A DNA stretch of 64,000 bases from Madurella fahalii (GCA_029876055.1 CM056875.1:6969001-7033000), one strand, 5' to 3'; counted from the stretch's first letter, positions 1 to 12,400 are shown. The notes: generated by a model not told the origin, from the letters alone. Numbers and translations are program-made.

Positions 1-1230
1 TTTCTGGATCGACACGGAACCGGGCGGTTCACTGACCTGTCTTACTGCCTCAAGTCCCTAAACCCGCGGGACTGAGCATATCTGTGGTTGTTACAAGCCT
101 TATGTTCATTGTAGACTAATAACGATGAACTGGTCTTGTTGTCTGCAGGATGACTACTTGGAATCGTCGCTACTCTCCGACTATATTGGGTTGCAGTGCT
201 CATGAAAACTTAGTGGTAGGAGTGCTATGGAGATAGCGAGAACTATCAGTAGCTACTTGCTCATGTGCGACGGTTTAGAAAAGGGAATGGGGGAGAGGAG
301 CGAAGTAAAAGAAAATAGTGCAACGGAAAACCAAGAAAGGAAAGAGGTTTGGGGTTTAGAAACGTTTATTCCGAATTCGTCTATGTTACTCTATCAGTCA
401 CGATGGAATCCAGCTCGGTCGGAGGCTACAGTAGGTATGTGACAGTTGGAAAACGAGCACATGGCCCGAAGCCAATGAACCGACGAGATGACCATACTTC
501 TTACGGCAATACTGCCAAATTTAGTCAGCCTTCGAGAAATTCGCATTCACCCCCTTGGTGATCCTTCGCTGCGGCCGTCTTCCGGCCCCATGGGTCAGCC
601 CCGGGATTCCCATTCCGATGCCGCGGTGTCCGGTGGTCGGACATACCCGACGCGTCGGGTGGTAACCATTGGTTTGGAAAAAAAAAAAAAAAAAAAACCC
701 GGGTTGGTTTACGGTACGTCGTGGCCTTGGCTTTCAGTTATTTCATTGGCCCTTACAAAGGCCCTCGATGACATGCTTGCTGCCGTTGGGTTACTTCGGC
801 GTCGGCATCCACGATCATCCTTTTGCATGTGTCTGCCATGCAGCTGTCTGTGTTTTTGGGTGGGCCGCGAAGCCGGACCCAGCAGCCTCCAAGTGGTATT
901 GCAGAGGAATTCCAGCCATAGGCTACTAGCCAACACAGAGACGCGGTCCGTGTACTGTATGCAGGATGTTCAAGTTGCATGTCCCAGTTATTGCTTGGCA
1001 AGGACCCCTGATCACTATCATTCGGGTCGCTTGCGTACTGGTTGAAGTCGTATTCAACGACAAGCTCTGCCAGCATTCACCAATGAATTAATTAGCTCAT
1101 CGGTGCGTGAGCGGAAAAGGAACCGCCTCCCACCGCTGACCACCAATCTCCGTTTGCGCGGTATCTCATAGGAGGAGCGAATTAGATAACATCGGCCTGC
1201 CAACACCTGAGCGCCGTCCACGGAACTAAA
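1..1230. other. Intergenic, no recognisable gene
   Basis: Short open frames on both strands show no known family and no codon pattern I trust. The only notable structure is an A20 homopolymer at 678-697, just upstream of a CCCGGG. I see no terminal repeats or transposase remnant. Confidence 0.5.
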
Positions 1231-1758
1231 TCAATCCACCGACTCTCCCATTTCCTGCAATTTCTTGCGATCGGCCTCTTTTGCCTTTTCCGAGACGTGC
1301 GGGTTCTTCAGCGCAGCTTTCAGCCCGCGGATTCTGCCCCCCCCCCCCCCCCCCATGGAGTCAGAACGTACCCCAAAGGATACGGAATGAGAACGGGTAC
1401 TTGTACTTACACGTTTGGCCCTGTCTTTACCTTCGCTCATCTCGTGCAAAGTCGAGCCGGCTTCCCCACTAGAAGCCCTTCTTGCCTTCCTATCAGAAGT
1501 TTGGGACTGGGCGCTATGCAAACCAGTTGAAGAACCCTGGTGGGTCTCAGCCGTAGTTGCGGATGAATGGGGGCCGGTTGAGGAGCTCTTCTTGCCACTT
1601 GAAGCACGCCGTCGGGCTGGTCCTGATTGGGCATCCTGGATGTGCTCGCCAAACTCACTTTCCAAGATCTCACGGTCGCGTTGCTTGGCTTCCTCCGATA
1701 CACGAGGGTTGTTGAGAGCGGCTCTGAGGCCACGCTCGCGGTTTCCTTGGTCCACCAT
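1231..1758 (-). CDS. con-6: Conidiation-specific protein 6 (Con-6 family)
   Basis: This is a 175-aa, highly charged protein with two Con-6 repeats. Repeat 1 is at residues 9-36 (core RGLRAALNNPRVSEEAKQ) and repeat 2 near residues 144-170 (core RGLKAALKNPHVSEKAKEA). They are joined by a Ser/Thr/Gly-rich linker. Con-6 proteins are small proteins expressed in conidia and dormant cells of filamentous fungi, and their biochemical role is unknown. The linker carries Gly6 encoded by a G18 run (1337-1354 on the plus strand). A gtaagt...cag pair (1410 to 1334) looks like a 77-nt intron. Removing it would put repeat 2 out of frame, so I read the gene as one exon. Family assignment is firm, and the exact linker depends on the homopolymer length being correct. 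Confidence 0.85.
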   Translation of the reverse strand: MVDQGNRERGLRAALNNPRVSEEAKQRDREILESEFGEHIQDAQSGPARRRASSGKKSSSTGPHSSATTAETHQGSSTGLHSAQSQTSDRKARRASSGEAGSTLHEMSEGKDRAKRVSTSTRSHSVSFGVRSDSMGGGGGGRIRGLKAALKNPHVSEKAKEADRKKLQEMGESVD

Positions 1759-2115
1759 GGTGCAACACCGGAGTCTTTTACGCTATGTTGTACGCTGAAG
1801 AAACACTACGGGTGTGATCGCTATGGTTGTAGTTTTAAATAGTGAAAGCCATAGATATGGGAACACAATGACCAGGTGTGATACTGAGTTGACGCGGCCA
1901 ACCATCTCCTGTGATGGGGACTCTCAGAAAAGTTACGGGACCATGACGTATTGGCTGTGCAATCTCATAGTCTGTGCTCTCATATCGTACATGGTACGCA
2001 GTACCCTTCCGACATTCCATACTCCACATAAAAACCCTAAAGCGAGAGAGTCGTTCCATGTCCCTGCCAAATACGTTACACTGTTGTACAATCTTACCTC
2101 AAACGGCTTGCCGAA

Positions 2116-3728
2116 TCAGACCCCAAACGGCCATGTCTCATCAAACTCGAGGGGGGTATGAGGCTGATGAACCTCGAGCGCACCCACATGCCGCGTCTCG
2201 TCAAACCATACCAGACCGTCAAACTGCTCCGGGAGCACAGCCGAGGAATAATGCGACTGGCGCTCGGTGTGAGGGGCGTAGATGACACCAATGAAGCGCT
2301 CCAGCCGCTTCTTCATCAACTCCTTCCTCAGCTCTTCGTTGCAGTGTCCTTCCCTCAGGTCGAGGACAAAGTTCTTCACGCCCGTTGCGTGCATCAGCTG
2401 CTCATAGCTGTTGGGGAGGCCAGGCCTGACTTGCATCACCTGCATGTCGCCGTCCCAACGCCGAGCGGCCGCAACCGTGCCGGTGTTTGTGAGGCAGCCG
2501 ATGTTGACTGCCTGCTTGCCAAACGTCTCCTTGCACAGCTGTCCGATGTTGAGCTCCTCGCGTGACCAACCCATGCTTGTTGCACGGGCGTCGCCAATGT
2601 GGCTGTTGTGTGCCCACACCACGGCCCTGGAAGGGCCATTTTTTCCACGATGCTTGAGGATGCGGACCAGCGTCTCGAACATGTGTCTATCGCGCAGGTT
2701 CCAGGACTCGTCGCGGCCGTAATACATAACCTTGTAATATTGTTCGGCATCTGCGGTTTCGCGCGTGTTAAAACACCGCACTCGCCCCTTGTTCACCATC
2801 AGCAGATAGCAAAATACTCACCCTTTACCAACCTCGCGTTCTGTTCCCCGCTATGAAACTCCTCCCCATCCCCACTTGCGGCCGCGTACTCCAACCTCTT
2901 CCCCAACAGGTCTCGCAGCATCCTCACCACGTCCTTCTCGCACCCCTTAAACCCGGCCGCGAGCGCCTCCAGGCCGTATTCATGGGGGTCCTCGGCCCAA
3001 ACCATCATCCTCGCGTACCGCTCCCTCGCAACGTCGGCCATCTTCCTGTCCACGTGGTCAAGGTACTCAATCACCGCCTTCATCGACGTGCCCAGGCTGT
3101 ACAGGTCCAGGCCGTAGAACCCCACCGCGTCGGGCCCCTTGGGGTCCCTCCCCTTGTTCCACGTCCTCAGCCACTCGGTGAAGCGCTGCACCTCCTGGTT
3201 CCGCCACATCCACGTCGGGAACCGCATGAACGCCGGCTCGCGCCCGGCCTGGACCGTCTCCGCCCGCGGGCCCACGCTGGCGCGCGGCCCGGGCCCCGGG
3301 CGGTGCCGCACGTACCGGTCGACCGCCTCGGCGTCGGGCCAGTCGGCCTCGACGGCCACGATGTTGAAGCCGTGCCGCTCGACCAGGCGCCTCGTCAGCT
3401 CGGCGCGCGCCGCGTAGAACTCCGAGGTGCCGTGGGACGCGTCGCCGATGAGGACGATCTTGGTGTCGGGGGAGACGAGGCGGGAGCAGAACTCGGCGAG
3501 GCCGGCGGTGGACTCGCCGAGGGGCGGAATCGGGGTGACGTGGGTGTGGAGGAGGGAGACGGCGGGGTCTTTTTCCGGCACTGGCGAGCACATTTTGGAT
3601 TTGGGTGGTTGGTGAGTGTGGAGGGGATGTTGGTGGTGCGGGAGAATTGGTTTGGTGGCTTGTGAGGGCAATGCAGATGTGCTTGCCAATAACCGCAACA
3701 AGGGCCGGAAAGTGGCGAGGCAGTTCAT
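2116..3728 (-). CDS. Erythromycin esterase-like protein
   Basis: Two exons (3728-2822 and 2750-2116) flank a 71-nt gtgagt...cag intron and encode 513 aa. The erythromycin-esterase superfamily motifs are in order: GDASHGTSEF with the catalytic-type His, then VEADWPD with the Glu, then FYGLDLYS, and after the intron WAHNSHIGD. Bacterial Ere enzymes open macrolide lactones. Fungal members are not characterised and probably act as hydrolases on other esters. The first ATG (3728) gives a basic, Ser/Leu-rich leader without acidic residues (about 45 aa), like a mitochondrial presequence. ATG at 3593 would give a leaderless cytosolic form. A perfect TGACGTCA lies about 190 bp upstream of 3728. Family assignment is strong; substrate and location are inference. 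Confidence 0.85.
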
Positions 3729-4647
3729 GTGATTTGCAGGGTCATCCTGGCTTTTTGCCTCCCGTTTGGGATTCCGGTGCGTCGTGCCTAGGCCGGATTG
3801 CAAGTATTCTGTAGGCTCTTGGGTGCGCCAGGAGGGACTAGCATCGTACTCGTATACGTATGGTCCGCGGTGGACAGTTGGTCATAATGATGAAAGCGGT
3901 GAATGGGAGGGACAAGCGTTCTGACGTCAGGGTGAGGGGAAGGAGCGGTCAGCTTTGTCGATCGTGTCGGGGTGGAGGATTTGCCGCAGAATTGTTTGCA
4001 ACATTAAGCCGTTGGACGAAGCCCAATAAACAAGCGCCAACTACAGCAAAGGCGTTGTCAAGGATGTGGTAGCTACTGCAGAGCCCCAAGGCAGGACGCC
4101 TGGTCATCTAGCAGAGAATGAGAGCAAAGCGAAAGGCAAAGGCTTAGCTTGGTTACAGATAAATAACACTAGGTACTAATTAGACAAAACCAGAGTTTGT
4201 TAAACTACGGTACGTGTCGAGCTCAATGTTTGGAAATTTGGTTCGGCCAAGGGCTGTTATGCCGTCGATGACATCATCACGAGCACAATCACAGAGCGCT
4301 GGGATGGAGACGGAAATTTCCCTTCAACACACGCTCCAAAGCCGGCGGAATCTAAGTTAGAATCCGTGGAGAGTATTTTCATACAGGCTGTCAAATCCGG
4401 CGCCTTTCGATCTCAAAAAGTTTTGCTGCCTGTTATGGCCCGTCTTTTCCTCGTCCTGGTGACCCTTGGGGCGCTTATCCTCAGCCACCCGCATGAGATA
4501 CACCCGGGCCAGCATGTCTTGACCCCAGGCTCTATCTATCCGGCAGCTCATGTGGAGGGTGCAGATGAAGTCCGCGAAGAGTGCGTATTCTGCGCGTGGC
4601 TTAGCCACCTACCTTGTTAGCTGCCCATCGAACCCAAACAGTAGCTG
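3729..4647. other. Intergenic between esterase-like gene and PEBP gene
   Basis: This is a divergent promoter region. It holds the CRE at 3922-3929. It also holds a signal-peptide-like reading frame starting at ATG 4435 (MARLFLVLVTLGALILS), which may be an alternative first exon of the PEBP gene. Nothing else is recognisable. Confidence 0.5.
3922..3929. promoter_or_regulatory. TGACGTCA CRE/ATF palindrome
   Basis: A perfect 8-bp CRE lies about 190 bp upstream of the esterase-like start codon. Fungal Atf/CRE-type bZIP factors bind this sequence in stress responses. Function here is inferred from sequence and position only. Confidence 0.4.
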
Positions 4648-5320
4648 ATGTCCAACTTGAATCACGCGTACCTCATTAGACTGAAGAAGGCCGAGATTAT
4701 CCCTACCGGTATGGATCGAAAGCCTTGGGGCTGAGGTACTTCAACTGATTTTCGGCCCAGTTATTGACGATTTCAGGCCCTCGCTGGCCGTCCACGTCAA
4801 GTGGCCGTCCGGGAGGCATGCTTCCCTGGGCAACACGCTCAACCCAAAGAAGCTGCAGGATCCGCCCGTCATATTGCTCCACGATATCTCCAAGGCTTCG
4901 GGCATCTGTGCCGCGGGCATAACTTACGTTGTAGCGCTGACGGATCCGGACGCCCCCTCCCGTGACGACCCAAAATGGTCCGAGTTCTGCCACTGGATAG
5001 TATCCGCCACCTTGAAGCCGTTTTCTAGGGACCCCAGCGGCTGTGATACGCGCTCTCGAGGTCAGGCCATGCTAGACGAGGTCATGCCATACAAGCCACC
5101 GGGACCCCCTGAAAAGACGGGCAAGCATCGCTATGTTTTTCTAGCCTTTGTTGCCAGCAACGGCACGACCGACAAGTTACACTTGTCGAAGCCGCCGAAC
5201 AGACAGCACTGGGGCTACGACACCAAGGAGGGGGAGACCAAGGGAGTGAGGGAATGGGCTGAGGAGAACGGACTAGCTCCGGTTGGTGAGTGGGCACAAG
5301 CAACAGCCCTGTCTTATTAA
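4648..5320 (+). CDS. PEBP family protein, TFS1/carboxypeptidase Y inhibitor-like
   Basis: Two exons (4648-4708 and 4761-5320) around a 52-nt intron encode 206 aa, the usual size for a fungal phosphatidylethanolamine-binding protein. The N-terminus reads KKAEIIPT joined to VIDDF, as in TFS1-type inhibitors. PEBP signatures follow: DPDAPSRDDP, then EFCHWI, then GKHRYVF forming the anion-binding pocket, and a C-terminal helix REWAEENGL. Members bind anionic ligands, and yeast Tfs1 inhibits carboxypeptidase Y and the Ras GAP Ira2. I chose ATG 4648 because it gives a typical cytosolic start. An in-frame upstream exon with a signal peptide (ATG 4435, donor at 4585, acceptor at 4644) is possible and would give a secreted form. 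The family is certain; the target is not known. Confidence 0.85.
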
Positions 5321-6499
5321 TTGCACTATACTGGAGGCTAATGGGAAGACGCCAGCGGCCAACTTTATTTACGCCAAGCACAGGAGGCAGTGAGGGCTTC
5401 GGTGTAGATCCAACTACGGGCGGTGAATCAAATCTGATTGCTTAGGTTGTTGGAATGCAGTGTAGACTGCAACCTGCATTTGAATCAACGGCGATTCCCG
5501 ACGTCTTAATTGAGACAACTGCCGCGCTGCTGCAGAAGCCGGACGCAGGCATTCGGACTTGGGCGCACAGTGCCGGCCTGTGATCAGCCACGGCATTCGA
5601 GGCTTCCCCGCAGCTGAAGGATTGTGATGACACAGTGCCGGCTGCAAAGACCTCGGCGCTGACGTGCCCTCTGGCGACACTTCAGGCGCCCCTCTGGCTG
5701 AACACAATCAGCAGATCAGCAGGGCTCGCCTGAGGAAGAACAAAGAAGTGCAGCGTTGCAGAGCGCAGAGCAGATCGCAGAGTGCAGTGGCCTGAGTTGA
5801 TGCCCAGCAAGTATGTACGTACGGTATGGTATGTACATACACGGCGAACCGCCTCCTGCTCGCCGAGCTACCCGTCCCGTCTTCCTGCGCCGCAAAGTCG
5901 CAACTTGCATATGTGACGGTCCAATATCATCAGTGGACCCTGGAGGACACCTTCGTTTTTCCTGACGCTTGATACACCGCCCTGCATGGCGTGCTTCTCC
6001 CTCGCCGAATCGGATGCGGTATCTTAAATCGCGGAGCGGCAATTGCAGCCCACATTGACACGTTCTCGTCCTCGCCTCTGCACGAGGATGGAAAATTCTG
6101 ATAGTCAGGCCGCGATTGCTCAGCGCTCTCTGCTCTGCAACCTTCAGCACACTTTTGCTTCTTCTGGCTCGCCCACGATGGCCGCGTCCGCCACCCTCAT
6201 GAGACCGGGGGAGGTATGTGGCGCCCTTCGCCAATCATAGGGAGGTCTGTCGGCAGGGGGTTCCGTCTCGAGCAAAGGGGGGAGGCCGTCGCTGGCTCAA
6301 TCTGTGGCATGTTTTCTTGGTACTCGCAAACCCATCTTTTTGCATCTAGGGCAGCCTCGAGAGAGTCGAGCAGAGATGAATATAACCGCTCGCCATCACA
6401 CGGACGGTGCAGTGATTACTCGGTTTTTCTGATCCAACGACGCGACCCTGGAGAAAACCATACGGCCCTGTTGCCGGATTCGCTGAATATTGATCCCCA
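5321..6499. other. Intergenic, 5' region of the Zn2Cys6 gene
   Basis: About 1.2 kb without a credible gene. It probably holds the 3' end of the PEBP transcript and the promoter and leader of the regulator. I see no TATA box or known operator. Confidence 0.45.
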
Positions 6500-9249
6500 A
6501 TGACCCCACCGAACCGCTACCGCGCCATTCAGCCCGCTCCCGTGAAGCGCGAGAGGCCCGGAGCCAGCTCCGGATCCTCCGCCCACTCGGCACCACCATG
6601 GCTCAGCGGAGAGCGGCACACGAAACGGCTAAAGGCCGTGACGCAAGCATGTCATGCATGCCGTCGCAACAAAATGAGGGTGAGCACTGGAGAAGACGCC
6701 AGGTCTCCTGTCGACGACTCGACCTCTCCACCGTCGCTGTCACTTTTTACGTACGGTTGTGCTGACGGGCTCTTGGCGGCCCTGTAGTGCGACGGCGAAC
6801 GGCCAAAGTGCGGTGGATGTACTAACAGGGCGTTGCCATGCGGCTACGAGGGCGAGGCAGGGCAATCGCGGCAGGCCGCTCTAAAGTCGCGCCTCCAAGC
6901 CCTCGAGAAGCTGGTCCGTGCCCTCAAGTCGAAGCCCGACGACGAGGCCGAGCAATTGCTGCGGCGCATCAGGACCGCCGACGACATTCTCTCCATCTCC
7001 AGCGACGACGACTCCAAGACCCACGGTACCCCGCCCGCCCCGCCGTCGACCACTGCCGCGTCATCGGTCTCGTCGCAGACACAGTCGTCCTCGGCAACCT
7101 CCGGCCTGGAGAGTTCCTTCGTGGCACTCTCCACAACCGTCAACGGCGCAATGTCCTCGCATGCCCCATCCGAATCCTTGTCGCTGGCGCGCTCTCCGGC
7201 GCGGACCGGGCAGGGGCTACCGGCCCGCGCGTCGGCTCACCTCTTCCGTCTCGTGCTCCCCGACGTGGATTCCACTTGGGACGGAGTACAGAGCTTCTTC
7301 AGCTTCAGTGGGAAGCTGTTTCACGTCTTTTCTCTGCAGGACGCGATAAACTACAGAAATGCCATCTATGGACTCGATGGACGGCCGGATATCTCCCAGA
7401 AGGTGGCCATCTGCTGCTTGTGCGCGGTGGCGGCCGTGGGCATCCAGTACAACTGCAACAGCTTTGAAAAGGGCTCGGAAGAAGTCCTTTACGATGTCAG
7501 CCGCCACTTCTTCTCTGACGTCCTGGAGCAACGGCCACTGGATGCAATCAAGGTCTGTACGCTGTACGCCCTGTACAACATCATGAACAAGGCCACGGTG
7601 GCTCTAGCTTATGTCGGTGAGTAGAACCATCCGCGAGGGACTCCTTTTTACCCGTTTTCCCGTCTGCCTGCTGACCCGGCTCGCAGAGGTTGGCCTGAGC
7701 ATGTCTAGGAAACAAGCTGCAAGCCACGCTTCCTCGCTTTCTGCCAGCGAGTCGGTCGACTTCCGAAGAACGTGGAGAACGCTGGTGTTCTTCTCCAGGC
7801 AAGCCCAGTTGTGCGCCCCTTCGGGTCCTGGTGTTAACCATAAGCAGTTGGCTTTCGTCGACTCTAGGATACATATCGAGCGCCGGCGATTCGGATTTTG
7901 CGAAACTAGTCCCGGTAAGCTACCCGGCTGATCTACCGGCTTGGTGTGGATGTACTCATACCGTGCCCCCCAGGTTGCCGAGCAGGATGCCGACAACTAC
8001 AGCGCCGAGGTTGGCGAACGTAAGTGTGAAAAGCGTGGGCTCATTGATTTGGTATTAATTATGCTAATTCTGAGTTGCTCCCCGCAGTTGTCCAGGCGGA
8101 GATCACCAAGATATCGTTGCTGAAAGCCGACATTCTACGGACTCACCTTGCCGTCGAGGAACTCTCGACGCGCAGTATGGAAAGTATCCGCAAGGTGCTC
8201 TACGACTGGCATGGACAGCTCCCGCCGCAGGTGCAATTGCAATCCTTGCAGAATCCGAACTTGCCCCCCCTGGTTAGATGGTCCATCTACCACACACACC
8301 TCTTGTATCAGGGTGCCTTCATGCTGGTATATCGCCGGATTGTTGCCCGGTGTTTCCGTGCCTACGAGAACGGGGACGGCTTGTCTTACCTCGTCGATAA
8401 TCCGATTGCTCTGAGCCTGGTGGAGCAAGGCGTCAGGTCTGCGAAGGACTCGGCTCGCATCCTCGGTCTGCTTCTCGCCGAGAAGGGCGTCATCAGGAAA
8501 TGCTGGATTGTCATGTACAGTAACCAGCGCCTTCTGCACGCCAGACCTGCAACTGACACCCTCCCAGATTCCAGACACATACAGCATGCATCGTCATCCT
8601 CCACTCAGTGGCCCAAAAACAGCTCCACGGTTTCCCGCCGTCGTCCTGGGTAGACGAGATGAAGCAAGCCCAAAAGTGCCTCGACGTACTCGAATTTTGT
8701 GGCGCCTTCGACCCGGTCGCGTTGCGCTTCCGCGTTCGCTTGTCGAGCATCTACAACAAGTTGATGGTCCTGGCGCCCGAGAGCCCAATGACGGCCATGA
8801 CGCGCGTTGAAGAATGGGTTCCTCCGCCGCCGGACTTCCAAGTTGCGGATGGCGACGCAGCCACGGCCGAAGGGGACCCCGGCGTCCCCGCGGAGAAGAA
8901 CGCTGCCGTGGAATACCTGTTTACCATCCCGCCCGGGGCGAACGAAGAACTGCTGCTCCTGTCTTACAACTTGCTGCACCAACTGTGCCGTCCCTGGGGC
9001 GACGGGGAAGGGTCTTGCCGCCCATCCGAAAGGCTGGAAGCCGGGAAGCAACTGGTGGCCCGCGACGACCAGTCACAGGCGTTGGAGACACTGGACTGGA
9101 ACTTTGCCAAAGTATCACCGTTCCGCTGGGACACGGGAGGGATTGGCGTGTCGGAGAAGGACGTGGCTGTGGATGCCAGCTGCTTCTTAGATAGCGAAGC
9201 GCCGAGCGGTTGGTCCCCGGCCGAGGACGTTGAAGTTGGAGGCGGGTAA
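6500..9249 (+). CDS. Zn(II)2Cys6 transcription factor
   Basis: Seven exons (6500-6679, 6788-7616, 7687-7798, 7848-7914, 7974-8019, 8088-8514, 8568-9249) give 780 aa, with all phases agreeing. The zinc cluster has six cysteines at residues 51, 54, 61, 68, 71 and 78 (C-x2-C-x6-C-x6-C-x2-C-x6-C), and intron 1 cuts just before the third cysteine. A short coiled coil (LKSRLQALEKLVRALKS) follows, then a low-complexity Ser/Thr linker and the fungal-specific middle homology region starting near HLFRLVLPDVDS. The protein should be a nuclear DNA-binding regulator that dimerises through the coil. Intron 3 (7799-7847) begins with GC (ag|gcaagc) and ends in CAG. The targets cannot be read from the sequence, and neither neighbour suggests a gene cluster. 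Confidence 0.9.
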
Positions 9250-9467
9250 CCAGGCCGCCGCCTAAATTTCGGTATGTCACGCACTCACGGATTGGCTGTG
9301 ATCTTAGTTGGGAGCGCTTGGTTCGGTCATGAACACATATCTCTCATTCCCTACAATCATTGCAAACGAAACCCTATTTAATAATACGAGAAAGTCCCGG
9401 AATTCCCTTTACCCCCATTTTGCGCCCAGACTCCACACAACCACTCGCATTTGGATCTTGGGTGATG

Positions 9468-12400
9468 TTACGTGAGCAATTTCCTCTCTGGCCCGGCCAC
9501 CGCCGCCACCCCCCGTTGACTCGCCTGCCACCGCCTCAACTCCTCGAGGTTCACCTGCCCAATGATATTCCCCCTCTGCGTCCTCAGCTCGGTCATCTTC
9601 ATGTCATGCTTCTCCCTCACCCCGGCCCGCTTCAGCCCTTCCCTCTCCGCCAGTATCCTCTCCTCCTCCTCCCTCCTCCCCCTCGCCAGCTGCTCCTTTC
9701 TCCACCGGTGCTCGTACTCCTGCACCATCCTGACGTTCTCGAACTCGAGCTGCTGCCTGTTGCGGTCCTCGGTGCCCGCCCACTTCTGCCTCTGCACGTC
9801 GCGCAGCTGGGCCAGGCTCTGCGCGTGCCGGAGGGCGCGGTGGTCGGCGGCGAGGCGGGCGCGGTCGCGGCGCTCGTCGAGGCCCTGGGCGTGGGCGCGG
9901 AGGCGGTGGGCCGCGTCGGCGTCGCGGCGCTGCGCGAGCATGGCGAGGTCGTCGTTGTGGTGCTGCCAGCGGATGCCCGAGGCGACGTTGGCCTCGCTGG
10001 TGCGGATCGCCGAGGCCGCGTGGTGCGCCTCGGCCCCGAGCTGCACCGCCTGCTGGTGGTCGAGCCCGCGGTGGCGCCGCCGCTGCTGCGAGAGCTCGTC
10101 CGAGTGCCGCAGCTCGAGCGAGTGCTCGTCGTCGCGCAGCTGCAGCGCCGTCTGCGCCTTCTCCCGCTCCCGCCGCAGCGCCGCCGCGTGCTCCTCCTCG
10201 GCCAGCTGCCGCTGCCGCTCCCGCGCCCGCCGGTGCCGCTCGTACTCGCGGATCTCCTCCGGCAGGCCAACCGCGTCGTGCGGTTGGGGCTCTTCGATGG
10301 TCGCGTAGAAGCGGTCTTCGCCGCCGTGCATCTTCAGGATTTGGAGGAGCGTTTGGGATGCAGGGCCAAGGAGTATGGATTTGGTGATGTACATGGTCGG
10401 GGAATAGTGGTAGATGCCCTGTTGGTAGGTGTTTTCGTGGCTGTTGAGGGTTTTGTAAAGCATCCGGTCTAGGAGGATTCGCGTTATCGCTTCGTTATTT
10501 TGGTTATCGAGCGCGAGGAAAATGACGGTTTTGCCGTGGACTTTGAGGAGCGGGCTAGCGTCGACGGAAGAGAGGAGATCTAGAGCCTCTTCAGCAACCG
10601 CGGTGTCGTGTGGTACGGTGGCTTTGAACGCCATCTCCCCCAGAGCAGTGCGGCCGCCGTGCTTGCTTGACCTATAATTAGGATCATGACCGGCTTCTAC
10701 GAGAAGCTTCATGGCCTCCACGTGGAAGCCGCGCGAGGCTTCGTGCAGGCTTCCATCGTTCACGATGGGTTTGCTCTTCAGCAACAGCGAAACGATATCA
10801 GCACTGCCTGCCCGAGAAGCGTAGAAGAGGGCTGAGTGTCCCAAAGCGTCCTTGGCAGAGGCCTTTGCACCAGCCTCGAGGAGAAGCTGCACCAACTCCC
10901 TCCGTCCAGACTTTACTGCTAGCAATAACGGGGTTGTCCGCGACTGCGATGTAGTAAATGACACGTCGGCTTGGCTTGTCAGCACGGCACAAACCGCTCG
11001 TGAGGAAACAAAACTCACCTCCGTGGCGGAGCAAGGCGCCCACGACCGCCGAGCTTATTAGCTTTCCTTCTTGGAGTAATGCCCACATAAGGACCGGAAC
11101 GGGCTCTGCGGCAGAGCCGAGCGCTTCTCCCTCGTCTTCGGTTGTCTCGGAGCAGACTTGCATCGGAACAGTTGCCTCCAAGTGGCAGCCAGCCTTGACC
11201 AAGCTGTCGAGAATCGCGACCGATTCTCCGTAAGACTTGAGGCAAAGGAGAACCGGCGGCGGCATGCCCGGGAGCGACCTGTTGAAGTCCGGAACTGCAT
11301 AACGCTGGGCTGCAAAGATCTCGATCATTTGAAGGAGTAGAGCCTCGTCATGGTGAGCCATGATTGCTGCAGTGAGTGCTAGCGTGGCTGATGAAGATGT
11401 AGCGCCGTTGGCTAGGAGGTAAGAAAGCAGGCGCGGATCTCCTCGGCTGGCGGCGATGCTGATGGCTTTCCCGTTTCCCGAGTTGACATCAACATTGACG
11501 GCAAACAGCTTGCCCAACAGAGTCTTTGCTAAGTCTGCTTGGGATTCCTGGCAAACAAGGTGGTCCACGATTTCAAGCATTGCCCGACTAGCAACCTGGC
11601 GGGATGCACCGAGTCGGAGCATAATGTCCATCACGTCGACATGTTCAAAGGCGATCCATTGCTTGTTGCGGTTGATGATGGCTGCAAAAGCCTGCGTGTA
11701 GATGGATTCGCTCTGACCCGAGTACTCGGAGAGTAGACCGAGGAGACCACGGTCAAGGTTGGAGGCCGCATGTCGGATGCAAATTCCGTCTTCGTGCGTT
11801 GACTCAGCCCCCGAGTCAAGGAGCATCTTCACCAGTGGCAAGTCAACGTTCTCCTCAAGCACAACGCGCTTTAAGGCCGTGTTCAGGTGGTCGAGTTGCA
11901 GCCGACTGAGCAGCTCTCCAAAGAGAATTGCCCGGTCTGGTCTCGGTGCTTTCAGCGCCTCGAGGAGCGCTGTGTACAAGGCCTTGTACCCCATACCCTG
12001 ACTGAGAAGGAGGTGGAAAGATTCCAGGCGGAAATTCCGGACTGCATAGACGAAAACCTCTCCATTATTATAGTTTACCGATGCGCGAGTGAGAAGCAAC
12101 TCCACGAGGCTCCTTTGCACCCCAGTTAGCATGCGCTATCATGATTCTTTTTGGATAACTGAACGTACGTATTCCCCGGGTCCTCTTTTAGGACGCTCAC
12201 CAACGCCTTTCCAGCGGCGTCCGCATTGATCTCCCGCCGGAGGAGCATTTCGAAGAGCAGTTGCTTCTTCTGCGGGTTAGGAACATCCATGGCCCAGGAC
12301 AACGCGGCACCAAGGGAATCCGGGGACGGTTCTTTCGCCACGATCTCCTCGGCCACCTCGACGCATGATGATCGCACAGCGATCTGGAGGGCCTCTCCGT

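Noticed and set aside
1334..1410. 77-nt gtaagt...cag intron in con-6
   Set aside because: Splicing would place the second Con-6 repeat out of frame, while the unspliced frame keeps both repeats.
9360..10472. 370-codon plus-strand frame opposite the ankyrin gene
   Set aside because: It is the antisense shadow of the Arg/Glu-rich coiled-coil region, rich in Leu/Pro/Val as expected from high GC.
12126..12170. Intron gttcag...tag in the ankyrin gene
   Set aside because: The donor is poor. The alternative gtacgt donor with branch point TGCTAAC gives matching phase and a better repeat sequence.
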